Below, one piece after another: positions 1 through 8,702 of a stretch of DNA of 64,000 nt (position 1 is the first letter of the stretch; each line of letters opens with the position of its first letter). The DNA is from Streptacidiphilus jiangxiensis (GTDB taxonomy: Bacteria; Actinomycetota; Actinomycetes; Streptomycetales; Streptomycetaceae), in contig NZ_FOAZ01000020.1 of assembly GCF_900109465.1 (NCBI RefSeq), forward strand, positions 62,001 to 126,000, in the 5' to 3' direction. The notes beneath the pieces are model-generated. The model worked only from the letters and a program-made list of their open reading frames with translations. It made no database searches and had not been told where the DNA came from. The position numbers and the translations under genes were made by a program.

Positions 1-443
1 GAGGCCAGGTAGCGGGCCCGGCGGCCGATCACGACGGCGAGCTCCACCTCCCAGTCCGTCTTCGCCGAACCGCGCGGGATCAGCACCTGGTCGTACGGAC
101 CGACCACGGTGCCCGGGTCCTTCATGAAGACCACGGGCCGGTTCGGGATCGCGGCGCCGGTCTCCTCCGCGTGGTCGCGGTAGTTGAGGCCGATGCAGAC
201 GACCTTGCCTGGGCGGGCGACCGGGGCACCGAGACGCCGACCTGCCGCCGGGGGCGCGAGCTCGGGGAGCGAGCCCTCGGCGAGCGCCGCACGCACGCGG
301 TCGAGCCCGCCCGAGGCGAGGAACGGCCCGTCGATGTCGGGGGTGACACCGGTCAGGTCGAGGTAGCGCGGGTGACCGTCGGCGGCGGTCTCGAGCAGGG
401 CCGGCCGTTCGGCCCCGGGGGCTCCGATGCGCAGCAGTTTCAC
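1..443 (-). CDS. Fumarylacetoacetate hydrolase (FAH) family protein, N-terminal part (cut by window edge)
   Basis: Reading leftwards from a GTG at 443, the product begins VKLLRIGAPG and runs off the window after about 147 residues. The stretches GKVVCIGLNYRDHAEETG, FMKDPGTVVGP and TDWEVELAVVIGRRARYL are typical of the FAH fold; the acidic residues of the last one are metal ligands in family members. FAH enzymes hydrolyse or decarboxylate 2-oxo acids such as acylpyruvates or 2,4-diketo-3-deoxy sugar acids. The gene diverges from a GntR regulator, with three copies of a palindromic motif in the ~200 bp between them, so it is probably the regulator's target. The specific substrate cannot be read from this fragment. 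Confidence 0.85.
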   Translation of the reverse strand, partial: MKLLRIGAPGAERPALLETAADGHPRYLDLTGVTPDIDGPFLASGGLDRVRAALAEGSLPELAPPAAGRRLGAPVARPGKVVCIGLNYRDHAEETGAAIPNRPVVFMKDPGTVVGPYDQVLIPRGSAKTDWEVELAVVIGRRARYLA

Positions 444-502
444 GGTCCAGAACCTCCGCGGGCGGGGAAGGGGGAAGGGGAGGGGAAGCGGGATTGCCCC
501 CA

Positions 503-603
503 ATACATCCGATGAATGGGGGAGAGGATGCCACGAATCTACGAGCCGAAGGGCAACTGCGCAAGGATTCATCCGACTATTGCTGCTCAGTCATCCGATG
601 AAT
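503..603. promoter_or_regulatory. Probable GntR/FadR operator sites (three copies)
   Basis: The divergent intergenic region holds ATACATCCGATGAAT at 503-517, AGTCATCCGATGAAT at 589-603 and a weaker ATTCATCCGACTATT at 567-581. The shared ideal is ATTCATCCGATGAAT, a near-perfect inverted repeat around one central base. Repeated palindromes between a FadR-type regulator and a divergent catabolic gene are the usual arrangement for autoregulated local repressors. Binding is inferred, not shown. Confidence 0.6.
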
Positions 604-648
604 CATGATGGACACGAGTCCAGCCCCCACGATCCGAGGAGCACCGCG

Positions 649-1326
649 ATGGCCCTGACCGACCAGGCGATCGACAAGATCAAGGCCATGATCGTGTCCG
701 GTGAGCTGCCGCCCGGCTCCCGGCTGCCCAAGGAGGGCGAACTGGCCCTCCAGTTGGGCCTGTCCCGAAGCTCCCTGCGCGAGGCGGTGCGCGCCCTGAC
801 GGCGATGCAGATCCTGGTCACCCGCCAGGGCGACGGCACGTACGTCTCCGACCTCGAACCGCAGCGGCTGCTGGAGAACCTCTCCTTCGTCTCGGACGTC
901 TCGCGCGGCGCCACCGCCCTGCACCTGCTCCAGGTCCGGCGCCTGCTCGAACCCCAGGCCGCGGCGCTGGCCGCGACCCGCGCGACCGAGGAGGACCTCG
1001 CGGCGCTGCGCAGGATCCTCGACGAGGCGACAGCGGCCGGGGACGTCGAGGAGTTCATCCGCTGCGACATCGACTTCCACCGCGCGATCGCGGACCTGGT
1101 CGCCAACCCGGTGCTGTCGGCAATCCTGGACATGCTCTCGACGCAGACCCAGCGGGTGCGCATCCTGCGCGGCACCGAGGCGGCCCAGGCGATCGACCAC
1201 GCCCACCGTGAGCACGAGGCGATCCTTGCCGCGCTGCGCGACGGCGACGCGCAACTGGCGGCGGCCGCCGCCGCGGTGCACGTGGCCGCCCTGGAGCGCT
1301 GGGTCCGCGACGCGGGCGGTCACTGA
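649..1326 (+). CDS. GntR-family transcriptional regulator (FadR subfamily, FCD domain)
   Basis: The 225-residue product has an N-terminal winged helix-turn-helix (about residues 1-70; GELPPGSRLPKEGELA, LGLSRSSLREAVRAL and the wing QGDGTYVSD) and an all-helical FCD effector domain from about residue 90. His and Asp residues in FIRCDIDFHRAIADL and the later DHAHREHEAILAAL match metal/ligand positions of FCD proteins. I chose ATG 649 because GAGGAG lies 8 bp upstream. An in-frame ATG at 598 falls inside an operator repeat and is less likely. The FAH gene diverges from it, so it most likely represses that gene and itself until a sugar-acid-type ligand binds. Its end overlaps the convergent hydrolase by a few bases. 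Confidence 0.9.
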   Translation: MALTDQAIDKIKAMIVSGELPPGSRLPKEGELALQLGLSRSSLREAVRALTAMQILVTRQGDGTYVSDLEPQRLLENLSFVSDVSRGATALHLLQVRRLLEPQAAALAATRATEEDLAALRRILDEATAAGDVEEFIRCDIDFHRAIADLVANPVLSAILDMLSTQTQRVRILRGTEAAQAIDHAHREHEAILAALRDGDAQLAAAAAAVHVAALERWVRDAGGH

Positions 1327-2981
1327 CCACCCCCGTCGGGTTCTGTGGTCGGCACCACCGGCAGGATCAGCCGCGACGGGCGTGCGGCGTCGTGGTGCAC
1401 CCGCCGGACACCGCCGGAGCCGCGGTCCCACCGCGGGAAGCAGCTCGCGGTGATCTGAAGCCGGATGCGGTGTCCGGGCAGGAAGACGTGGGCGGTCGAC
1501 CACAGGTCGATCTCGTGCTCCGTGGCGCTGCCGTCGGTTCGGACGATTCCGTCGGCGACGGTGCGGGACACCCCGTCCGTACCGACGTCGCAGAGCCGTG
1601 CCACCCAGTCCGAGCCGGGCGCGCCGGCCTCGGCGGCGAGCACGACCCGGAGACGTCCGATGACTTCGAGTGGCGCGGACAGCGGCTCGCCGGTGTAGAC
1701 GAGGACGTCCTCGCGCCGCTCGATGTCGCGCTGATCGAGCGGACCGGCCGGGAACTGCGGGGCCATCAGGATCGCACCGCCGTGCGTGGGCACCGGATCG
1801 TCCGGGTCGCACCGGCACTCGTCCGAGGACGTGTCCGGTACGTCCGCCGCAGGGGGACGCGGGGAGAGCCGCCCGCCCGCGTGCAGGTACCAGGCCACCT
1901 CCTGCGACTGGGGCGGCCAGGCGGCAAGGGGCCGCCACTGGTTGACGCCCATCACGAAGACCACCACCGTCGGCTCCTCCGGTCCCGGCGGTCCCGAGGG
2001 TCCCGACGGCTCCTCCGGCCCCGGCGGTCCCGTCGGTCCCGGCGGCGCGGCCCTGACGTGGCGGTCCAGCCAGTCCAGCTCCCGGGCGAGCAGACGGCCC
2101 GTCGCGTCCGCGGCCGGGCCGAAGTCGGCGTCGCCCAGGCGGCCGCTCAGATCGGTGTGGGACCAGGGGCCGACGATCAACGCAGCGGGCGCCCCAGCCC
2201 GCTCGGCGGCGGCGTAGCCGTCCAGGCTGCCCTGGAGGAAGCAGTCGAACCAGCCGGCCACGACCAGCACCGGCGGCAAACGCTCTGGTACCGATGGTCG
2301 CGTCGCCTCCGGCAGCGGCAGGGCCAGGCGGTGCAGGCTGGGCAGTCGGTCGGCCGGCAGCTCCCAGTACGTGTCGGACACCAGGTCCGTCAGCGCCGTC
2401 TCCAGGTCGGCGAGTCGGCGTGCCCGTTCGGTGGGGCGGTTCCCGTACCGGCGCTCCAGCACGTTCTGCCCGAGAGTCAGCGTCCAGTGGGTGACCAGCC
2501 CGAGTTCGTGGGCGCCGCCGCGTGCGATCAGCCCGTCGCGGGGGTCCCACCAGGTGAGCTCGGGGACGGCCGCGCGAAGGGCCGGCGGCTGCGCGGCGAT
2601 CGCGGCCCACTGGGTGTGCCCGAGGTAGCTGGGCCCGTACAGGCCCACGCGCCCGTCGGCGCCGGGCAGCCCGGCCGCCCACTGGACGCTGTCGAAGCCG
2701 TCCTCGCCCTCGTGGACCATCGGTCGCCACCGGCCGCCGGAGCGGAATCGCCCGCGGCAGTCCTGGACGACGACCAGGAAGCCGCGACCGGCGGCGGCCC
2801 ACGGGTCCAGGCGCGCCAGCACGCCGGGATCCCGCTTGCCGTACGGCGTGCGGGCCAGCAGCACCGGCCAGGGCCCGGCCCCGGCCGGGCGGTAGAGGTC
2901 GGCACGCAGGACGGTGCCGTCGCGCATCGTCGCCTCCACGTCGGCCTCGGTCCGGGCGACGCGGGGAGCGTGATGTGCCAC
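1320..2981 (-). CDS. CocE/NonD family X-Pro-dipeptidyl-peptidase-like hydrolase with a collagen-like insert
   Basis: The 553-residue alpha/beta hydrolase starts at GTG 2981, with GGAGGT 4 bp upstream. The N-terminal catalytic domain has MRDGTVLRADLYRP, ARTPYGKRDPG and the nucleophile elbow YGPSYLGHTQW (Ser near residue 118). A C-terminal jelly-roll domain of the PepX_C type follows, and VRRVHHDA near the end may carry the catalytic His. Members cleave acyl-prolyl peptides, cocaine or other esters. No signal peptide is visible, so it is probably cytoplasmic. Between the domains lies an unusual Pro/Gly-rich segment (GPTGPPGPEEPSGPSGPPGP), encoded by imperfect DNA repeats at about 1971-2048. It is convergent with the GntR gene and overlaps its stop codon. 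The true substrate is unknown. Confidence 0.85.
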   Translation of the reverse strand: MAHHAPRVARTEADVEATMRDGTVLRADLYRPAGAGPWPVLLARTPYGKRDPGVLARLDPWAAAGRGFLVVVQDCRGRFRSGGRWRPMVHEGEDGFDSVQWAAGLPGADGRVGLYGPSYLGHTQWAAIAAQPPALRAAVPELTWWDPRDGLIARGGAHELGLVTHWTLTLGQNVLERRYGNRPTERARRLADLETALTDLVSDTYWELPADRLPSLHRLALPLPEATRPSVPERLPPVLVVAGWFDCFLQGSLDGYAAAERAGAPAALIVGPWSHTDLSGRLGDADFGPAADATGRLLARELDWLDRHVRAAPPGPTGPPGPEEPSGPSGPPGPEEPTVVVFVMGVNQWRPLAAWPPQSQEVAWYLHAGGRLSPRPPAADVPDTSSDECRCDPDDPVPTHGGAILMAPQFPAGPLDQRDIERREDVLVYTGEPLSAPLEVIGRLRVVLAAEAGAPGSDWVARLCDVGTDGVSRTVADGIVRTDGSATEHEIDLWSTAHVFLPGHRIRLQITASCFPRWDRGSGGVRRVHHDAARPSRLILPVVPTTEPDGGGQ

Positions 2982-3010
2982 GGCACCTCCTACCTCTGGT
3001 GTGGCTGGCG

Positions 3011-5857
3011 TCAGCCGATGGTCAGGTCGTCGATGTAGCCGCGGTACCCACCGGTGGAGTTGGGGTTGTCGTAGCCGACCAGCAGCCGACTGATCTGCTT
3101 GTTGGCGTTGTTCGTGCCCAGGTTGACCGTCACGTGGTTCCAGGCGTCGAGCGTCAGGCGCCCGCACTGCTTCGCGGGATGGATGCCGTTGCCGTTCTGG
3201 TCCACGGCGCCCGAGTCCCGCAGGGTGCTGCCGTCGGTGAAGATCATGTCGATGGCGACACACTCGCTGTTGGTGGAGCCTGCGGAGACATAGGGCGTGG
3301 TGGCGTTGCTCTGCGGATAGATCCAGTAGCTGAGGGTCTTGCCGGAGCCGATCGCCAGGGGGGCGCCGCTGAGGTCGTAGACCTTCAGGTAGGCGTGCAC
3401 GTTGCTGCCGCCCTGCCCGGAGCCGGAGTACATCAGCGAGCCGCTGCCGGTGTGGGCGGTCTCGCCGGTGCGGATTCCGGCCTCGGGGCCGGTCAGGCCG
3501 CAGCAGAGACCGGTGACGGAGGACAGGCCACCGCCGGTGGAGTCGACGGTGTCGGTCCAGGTCAGCGCCGGGTCGCCGGACTCGAAGCCGGAGCTGAAGG
3601 TGGAGGTGGTGCTGGTCTGCAGCGGCTGCGTCAGCTCGGTCTGGATCGTCGCGAGCGAGGTGCCGGCCGGAGCGAGGTCGAGGGTGTCACCGGCTGAGGT
3701 GGCGATGGTGATCTTCGTGCCGGAGACGGTCCCGGTGTCGGTGCCGTTGCGGTAGACCTCGACGCTGCCGGGCCAGGGGTTGGTGAAGGTGAAGCTGCCG
3801 CCGTTCTGGCTGACCACCCGGGCGTACTGGACGGCGTTGGCAGCCAGGCTGCTGGAGATCTCGAAGTCGCCGTAGGCGAGCAGGTCCCCGAACTTCGCGT
3901 TGGTGTTGGCCGGCCAGTCGGGGAAGAGCTTGACGTCGTTCTGGAACGACTGCAGCAGCATCTCGTCGAGGCCGGACGTGGTGACGTTGATGTTCTCGAT
4001 CCCGCCGCCGTTGTGGTGGACGGCCATGTTGGGGTAGCTCTCGTTGGTCGCCTCGTCGTGCAGGTTGGTGAGGATGGTGTTCGGGTTGTAGCCCACGCGC
4101 GCGGCGGCCGCGTAGAAGGTGGCCGGGGCGTTGCTGCCGTTCCAGGCGTTGGTCAGCGCGCCGATGGTGTTCTGCGCGGTGGACAGCAGGGTCGAGCCGG
4201 AGTCCAGGCCGATCAGGCTGCCGGGGTAGATCGCCTGGGAGTCGATGTCGTTGCCGTCGTTGTAGAAGTCGCTGCCGACCTCGGTCTCGCGCAGGATCGT
4301 CTGGCCGTTCAGCGTCATCGTCGGCAGCGCGCTGAGGTGGGAGACGATGTTCTGCCAGGTGGCGCGGGTGGTGGCGTCCTGGTTGAGCGCGGTGCTCATG
4401 TCGATCAGGCCCTGGAAGAGCAGGTGGACCAGGCCGAGCGAGAGGCCGGAGTTGGTCTGCGGGTAGGCCTGGTCCTCGTGCGGGGCGTCGTTGGTGATCA
4501 CGTACCGGTTGTTGGTGGCGTCCCAGGTCAGGTAGTTCTGCCAGAACAGGCCGACCTGCTTGAGCCAGGGGTAGACGGTGGTGGCGTACGTGGTGTCACC
4601 GGTGTACTCGAAGCGCATCACCATGTCGCTGGCGAGGTTCGCCGCGTTCGACTTCTGGTTGTGCAGGTTGGTGTCCGCGCTGGTGCCCTTGGGCGACAGG
4701 CCCACCGGGTAGAGCACGCCGGTGTAGCCGTTCGACGTCGCCAGGGACTGGCCGGCGGACTGCCAGTCCAGGACCGGCTGGTCGTAGGCGGCCATCTGCG
4801 CGATGTGGTTGGTGGACAGCGCGGCGTAGAACGGGGCCTCGTAGTTGTAGTTGGTGTGGTAGTCGCCGTTCCAGTTCATCGCCCCGGTGATCCAGTTGCC
4901 CCACAGGCCGGGGGCGTACTTGCCGGAGCGGGAGACGCAGCCGAGCAGGTACAGGGAGCCGTACCAGCTCTTCTCCACGGCCTTGTCGGGGATCTCGACG
5001 AACGACTGCGACCAGTAGCTCTGCCACCAGGAGCGGTGCGCGGCGTTGTGGTTGTTCACGTCCGTCTGCGTGAGGCTCTGCACCAGCGAGTCGGCACTCG
5101 ACTGCCAGGACGAGCTGTCGATGCTGGAGACGATCCCGGTGACCAGCGTCGCCGAGGCGCCGGGCTGGAGCGTCATGCTCAGCGTGTTGCCCGAGATCGT
5201 CTGGGCCTGGCCGATGATCCGCGCCGCCATCCGCGCGTGCGGGTCGTTGCCGGTGCCGGTGTCCGCGTAGACGTCGGCGTCGAGGTCGTTGCCGGTGGTG
5301 GCGACGGTCGGGGTGCCGCCGGAGCCGTTCTGGAGCGAGATGCCGATGTTCTGCGCGCTGCCGCCGGCCAGGGTGAACGAGGTGACGACCGTGCCGGAGT
5401 TCGCGTCGACCCAGCTGCTGGTGGTCAGCGTCTGGCCGTTCAGGGTGTAGGTGCCGTCGACCTCGGCGTGGGCGATGTCCTGCACCACGTGGTACGAGGA
5501 GCCGTTGAGCCCGGACGCGTTGATCACGATCCGGCCGAGCGGCTTGATCGCGTGGCTGGAGGAGGAGAAGAAGTCGTTCTTGCCGACGTACAGGGTCTGG
5601 TTCGCGATCGACCCGCCGACGGCCACGCCGAGGTCGCCGTTGCCCATCAGGGGTGCGTCGACACTCTCGCCGCTGGTCAGCTGCGTGGGCGGGGTGGTCC
5701 ACACCCCGGTGTACTGCTGGGCGATGCGCCAGGCCTGGTTGGCGGTGACCGTGTCCGCCAGTGCGGGGCTCGACAGTGCCGTGGTGACCATGGCACCGGC
5801 GAGCCCCATCACGGTGGCGACGCTGACCAGCCTCCTGGGTCGCACTCTCAGCTTCAT
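3011..5857 (-). CDS. Secreted glycoside hydrolase, GH95/GH65-clan-like, with C-terminal carbohydrate-binding-type module
   Basis: The 948-residue product starts at ATG 5857 (AGAGG about 7 bp upstream). A basic N-terminus, hydrophobic core and ALA cleavage site give a signal peptide of about 35 residues. The N-terminal sandwich contains APLMGNGDLGVAVGG and LYVGKNDFF, resembling the start of GH95-type (alpha/alpha)6 enzymes. The middle reads as a helical barrel (GNWITGAMNWNGDYHTNYNY, ENINVTTSGLDEMLLQS). From about residue 750 a separate beta-rich module (FESGDPALTWTDTV, LSYWIYP, YRGYIDDLTIG) resembles modules I associate with Streptomyces GH92/GH95 enzymes. A LacI-type operator lies upstream at 6014-6031, tying it to the neighbouring ABC importer locus. 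It probably trims an extracellular oligosaccharide. The family is fairly likely; the linkage is not known. Confidence 0.75.
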   Translation of the reverse strand: MKLRVRPRRLVSVATVMGLAGAMVTTALSSPALADTVTANQAWRIAQQYTGVWTTPPTQLTSGESVDAPLMGNGDLGVAVGGSIANQTLYVGKNDFFSSSSHAIKPLGRIVINASGLNGSSYHVVQDIAHAEVDGTYTLNGQTLTTSSWVDANSGTVVTSFTLAGGSAQNIGISLQNGSGGTPTVATTGNDLDADVYADTGTGNDPHARMAARIIGQAQTISGNTLSMTLQPGASATLVTGIVSSIDSSSWQSSADSLVQSLTQTDVNNHNAAHRSWWQSYWSQSFVEIPDKAVEKSWYGSLYLLGCVSRSGKYAPGLWGNWITGAMNWNGDYHTNYNYEAPFYAALSTNHIAQMAAYDQPVLDWQSAGQSLATSNGYTGVLYPVGLSPKGTSADTNLHNQKSNAANLASDMVMRFEYTGDTTYATTVYPWLKQVGLFWQNYLTWDATNNRYVITNDAPHEDQAYPQTNSGLSLGLVHLLFQGLIDMSTALNQDATTRATWQNIVSHLSALPTMTLNGQTILRETEVGSDFYNDGNDIDSQAIYPGSLIGLDSGSTLLSTAQNTIGALTNAWNGSNAPATFYAAAARVGYNPNTILTNLHDEATNESYPNMAVHHNGGGIENINVTTSGLDEMLLQSFQNDVKLFPDWPANTNAKFGDLLAYGDFEISSSLAANAVQYARVVSQNGGSFTFTNPWPGSVEVYRNGTDTGTVSGTKITIATSAGDTLDLAPAGTSLATIQTELTQPLQTSTTSTFSSGFESGDPALTWTDTVDSTGGGLSSVTGLCCGLTGPEAGIRTGETAHTGSGSLMYSGSGQGGSNVHAYLKVYDLSGAPLAIGSGKTLSYWIYPQSNATTPYVSAGSTNSECVAIDMIFTDGSTLRDSGAVDQNGNGIHPAKQCGRLTLDAWNHVTVNLGTNNANKQISRLLVGYDNPNSTGGYRGYIDDLTIG

Positions 5858-6013
5858 GACCGGACCTCTCATCCGCGGGGTGGGGAGATGGAAGTCGCCT
5901 GGCGCGCAGGGAGAACCGCAGGGAGAACCCTTGACGGGGGGAACGCCGCAGACCGCGACACCGGGGCCGGGCCCTCACGCGCATGGCGGAATCGACGGAG
6001 TGAGGGCCCGTGG

Positions 6014-6031
6014 CGAAATAACGTTATCGCG
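6014..6031. promoter_or_regulatory. LacI-type operator upstream of the secreted glycosidase gene
   Basis: CGAAATAACGTTATCGCG has a perfect 10-bp palindromic core, ATAACGTTAT, and shares its centre with the site at 7217-7236. It lies between the glycosidase start (5857) and the end of the LacI gene (6118), where a promoter for the glycosidase would be expected. Confidence 0.65.
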
Positions 6032-6117
6032 AAAGATTGCGGGTGCCCCGAGCGCGTGTCAAGACTCCCGTCACACGGCGGTGATCCGCCGGAAACCCCC
6101 GAAAGCCCCGGGGGAGA

Positions 6118-7140
6118 CTAGGGCTTCAGCTCCCCGGAACCGCGGACCTTCAAGGTCACCGGCACGACCACGGTCTGCACCGGGCGGCTCGGGTCGGCCA
6201 TCCGGGCACGCAGCAGCTCGACGGCCGTGCGGCCGATCGTGAAGGTCTCCTGGGCGACCACCGTGAGGGCCGGCTGCAGCAGGTCGGCGAGCGGCACCTC
6301 GTCGAAGCCGACGATCGCCAGCTGCGCGGCGGCCTGCGGGCCGAGGCACCGCAGGACCGTGAGCGTGGTGTCCATGTTGCCCGTGACCAGGGCGGTTGCC
6401 GGGTCGTCGCCGTGCAGGGCGGTGTCCAGCGCGGCGCAGACGCGCTCGGTGGTGATCGGGCCGGGGTGCACCAGCCCCTCGATCGGCTGGCCGTGGGCCC
6501 GCAGCGCGGCGCGGAACGCGGCGGCGCGTTCCCGGCCCGAGAAGACGAGCTCGCTGTCGCCGATGTAGGCGATGCGGCGGTGCCCGTGCTGGGAGAGGTG
6601 GTGGAACGCGATGCCGATGCCGGAGGCGTTGTCGGACATGACGCAGTCCACCGAGATGCCGCTCATCGGCCGGTCCATCGCCACCAGCGGCATGCCCGCG
6701 TCCAGCTCCGGCTGCAGGTAGGCGTGGTTCTCGCCGTACGGCTCGACGATGATGCCGTCCAGGCGCTGGCGGCACATGGAGATCAGGATCTCCCGCTCCC
6801 TGGGCTCGTCGAAGTCCGTGGAGGCCGCCAGCAGCGTCAGCCCGCAGTCGCGGGCCGTCTGCTCGATGGCGGCCAGCTCCGGGTTGACCTCGGCGATCCT
6901 GCGGACGGCGGCACCTATGGTCCCCGTGACGCCGGTCCGCAGCTGGCGTGCGCGCTCGTCGGGGCGGAAGTTCAGGGCGGCGATGGCGGCCTCGACCTTG
7001 CTCACATATTCGGGTCCTACGGTGGGGTCGTTGTTGACCACCCGCGAGACCGTCCGCAGGGCCACCCCGGCCTCGCGGGCGACGTCGACCATCGTCGGCC
7101 GCTTCGGCCGGCCGCCGTTCCCACCCCGTGCCTGACTCAT
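6118..7140 (-). CDS. LacI-family transcriptional regulator of the glycan locus
   Basis: The 340-residue protein starts at ATG 7140 with GAGGAG 8 bp upstream. The N-terminal helix-turn-helix and hinge are clear: TMVDVAREAGVALRTVSRVV, then the VEAAIAALNFRPDERARQLR hinge helix. The periplasmic-binding-protein-like effector domain follows (IGAAVRRIAEVNPE, DGIIVEPYGENHAYL, AIVGFDEVPLADLLQPALT). It lies between the secreted glycosidase and the ABC importer and faces away from the importer. Near-identical palindromes lie upstream of both targets, at 6014 and 7217. Known members release DNA when a sugar or sugar phosphate binds, so induction by an imported saccharide is the expected mode. The site at 7217 would also give autoregulation. 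Confidence 0.92.
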   Translation of the reverse strand: MSQARGGNGGRPKRPTMVDVAREAGVALRTVSRVVNNDPTVGPEYVSKVEAAIAALNFRPDERARQLRTGVTGTIGAAVRRIAEVNPELAAIEQTARDCGLTLLAASTDFDEPREREILISMCRQRLDGIIVEPYGENHAYLQPELDAGMPLVAMDRPMSGISVDCVMSDNASGIGIAFHHLSQHGHRRIAYIGDSELVFSGRERAAAFRAALRAHGQPIEGLVHPGPITTERVCAALDTALHGDDPATALVTGNMDTTLTVLRCLGPQAAAQLAIVGFDEVPLADLLQPALTVVAQETFTIGRTAVELLRARMADPSRPVQTVVVPVTLKVRGSGELKP

Positions 7141-7216
7141 GCCGCTGACTCCTCGTTCTGCCTGTGGACCGTTATCAGATCGACTCTTGACACATTCCCG
7201 CAACGCGAGCCTATCC

Positions 7217-7236
7217 TCGCGATAACGTTATCTCGA
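7217..7236. promoter_or_regulatory. LacI-type operator between lacI-like gene and ABC importer operon
   Basis: TCGCGATAACGTTATCTCGA is a 20-bp inverted repeat with a single mismatched pair, centred on AACGTT. It lies in the divergent promoter region between the LacI gene (start 7140) and the solute-binding protein gene (start 7332). Confidence 0.75.
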
Positions 7237-7331
7237 AGGTGACCAGGCGTCGATACGCACCGCGATCCGCCCCCCACCCCTCGGATCACATCCCCCATCG
7301 GGTCACATCACCACTCAGGAGACAGACTCCC

Positions 7332-8612
7332 ATGCGGCACACTCGTCTGACTGCGGCATGCATCGCCGCCGGGCTCGCCCTGCTCACCGGTTGCTCTGCC
7401 GCGTCGACCGGCGGCTCGGCGGCTGCGGGCGGCACCACCCTGACGTATCTCACCTTCGAGACCCCCAGCCTGACGGCGTCGTTCTGGGACACCTCGATCG
7501 CCAACGGTGAGAAGAAGGTCCCCGGCCTGACGATCAAGAAGATCGTCGCTCCGAGTACGGACCGCGACGCGTACGCCAAGCAGCTCCAGGCGTCCGGGCA
7601 GTTCCCCGACCTGCTCCAGTCGATCACGCCCTCGACGTTCGCCACGGCCGGCCTGCTCAAGCCGTACGACCAGAACTGGGTGAACGCGAACTTCATGCTG
7701 CCCATGGGCAACGCCTACAAGGGCAAGGTCTACATCCCGCCGACCAACTCCCAGATCATCCCCATGGTCTTCTACAACAAGAAGATGTTCGCCAAGGCCG
7801 GCATCACCGCGGTGCCCAAGACCTGGGCGGACTTCATGGCGGTGAACGCCAAGCTCAAGGCCGCCGGCATGACCCCGATCGAGCTCGGCGGCGGCGACCC
7901 GTTCGCCGCGTCGATGCCGCTGGTCGGCATTCTGTCCGCGGACGTGCTGGGCAAGGACCCGAACTGGCTCCAGGAGCGCTACGCCGGCAAGGTCCACTTC
8001 ACGGACGCCAACGTCGAGGCGGCCGTGGCCAAGTACCGCACCATGGTCAAGAACGGGGACTTCGAGGACGGCGCGCTGGGCGTCAAGTACGCCGACTCGA
8101 TCACCAACTTCACCTCCGGCAAGACCGCGATGTACATGATGGGCAGCTGGTTCCTCGGCTCCGTGCCCAAGGCCAACGCCGACGACTTCGGCTCCTTCAT
8201 GACCCCGACCGACGACGGCTCGCTCGTCGTGCCCTTCGCGGTGGGCGGCTCCATGGCGATCAGCGCCAAGACGGCCGACCCGGCCAAGGCCACCGCCTTC
8301 GCCGAGGCCTGGTCGCTGGACCCGGCCAACTACAAGACCCTGATCGAGGGCGACGGCGCGTTCCCGATGCTCAAGGGCAAGACCCTGGCCGACTACAACG
8401 TGAACGTCACCCAGGTCTTCAAGGACTCCTACTCCTACGTCACCGACCAGAACACCAAGGTCTCGGCGTTCGGCTGGGCGACCAACGACGACTCCATGCC
8501 GTCCGGGCTCAACGACGCCTTCTACGCGGCCAGCCAGGCGCTGTTCACCTCGGACGACGTGAACGGGCAGATGGCCAAGCTCGACGCCGCCTGGGACGCG
8601 GCGACCAAGTAG
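7332..8612 (+). CDS. Sugar ABC transporter solute-binding lipoprotein
   Basis: The 426-residue product has a lipoprotein signal peptide with lipobox LLTGC (Cys about residue 21), so it should be lipid-anchored outside the membrane. It is a family 1 extracellular solute-binding protein: YLTFETPSLTASFWD, FYNKKMFAKAGITAVPKTWADF, GKTAMYMMGSWFLG. Start ATG 7332 has AGGAGA about 9 bp upstream. It is the first gene of the importer operon, 90 bp before the first permease, directly downstream of the LacI-type operator. It presumably captures the oligosaccharide released by the secreted enzymes. No ATPase gene is nearby; in Streptomyces such importers usually share the MsiK ATPase encoded elsewhere. 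Confidence 0.92.
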   Translation: MRHTRLTAACIAAGLALLTGCSAASTGGSAAAGGTTLTYLTFETPSLTASFWDTSIANGEKKVPGLTIKKIVAPSTDRDAYAKQLQASGQFPDLLQSITPSTFATAGLLKPYDQNWVNANFMLPMGNAYKGKVYIPPTNSQIIPMVFYNKKMFAKAGITAVPKTWADFMAVNAKLKAAGMTPIELGGGDPFAASMPLVGILSADVLGKDPNWLQERYAGKVHFTDANVEAAVAKYRTMVKNGDFEDGALGVKYADSITNFTSGKTAMYMMGSWFLGSVPKANADDFGSFMTPTDDGSLVVPFAVGGSMAISAKTADPAKATAFAEAWSLDPANYKTLIEGDGAFPMLKGKTLADYNVNVTQVFKDSYSYVTDQNTKVSAFGWATNDDSMPSGLNDAFYAASQALFTSDDVNGQMAKLDAAWDAATK

Positions 8613-8702
8613 GAGCCTGCCCCCGCCCCCTCACCCGGCGCCGTGCTCCGCACCGGCACGGCGCCGGACTCCCTGCCGCCGACATTCCTCAAGGGAAGAG
8701 CC

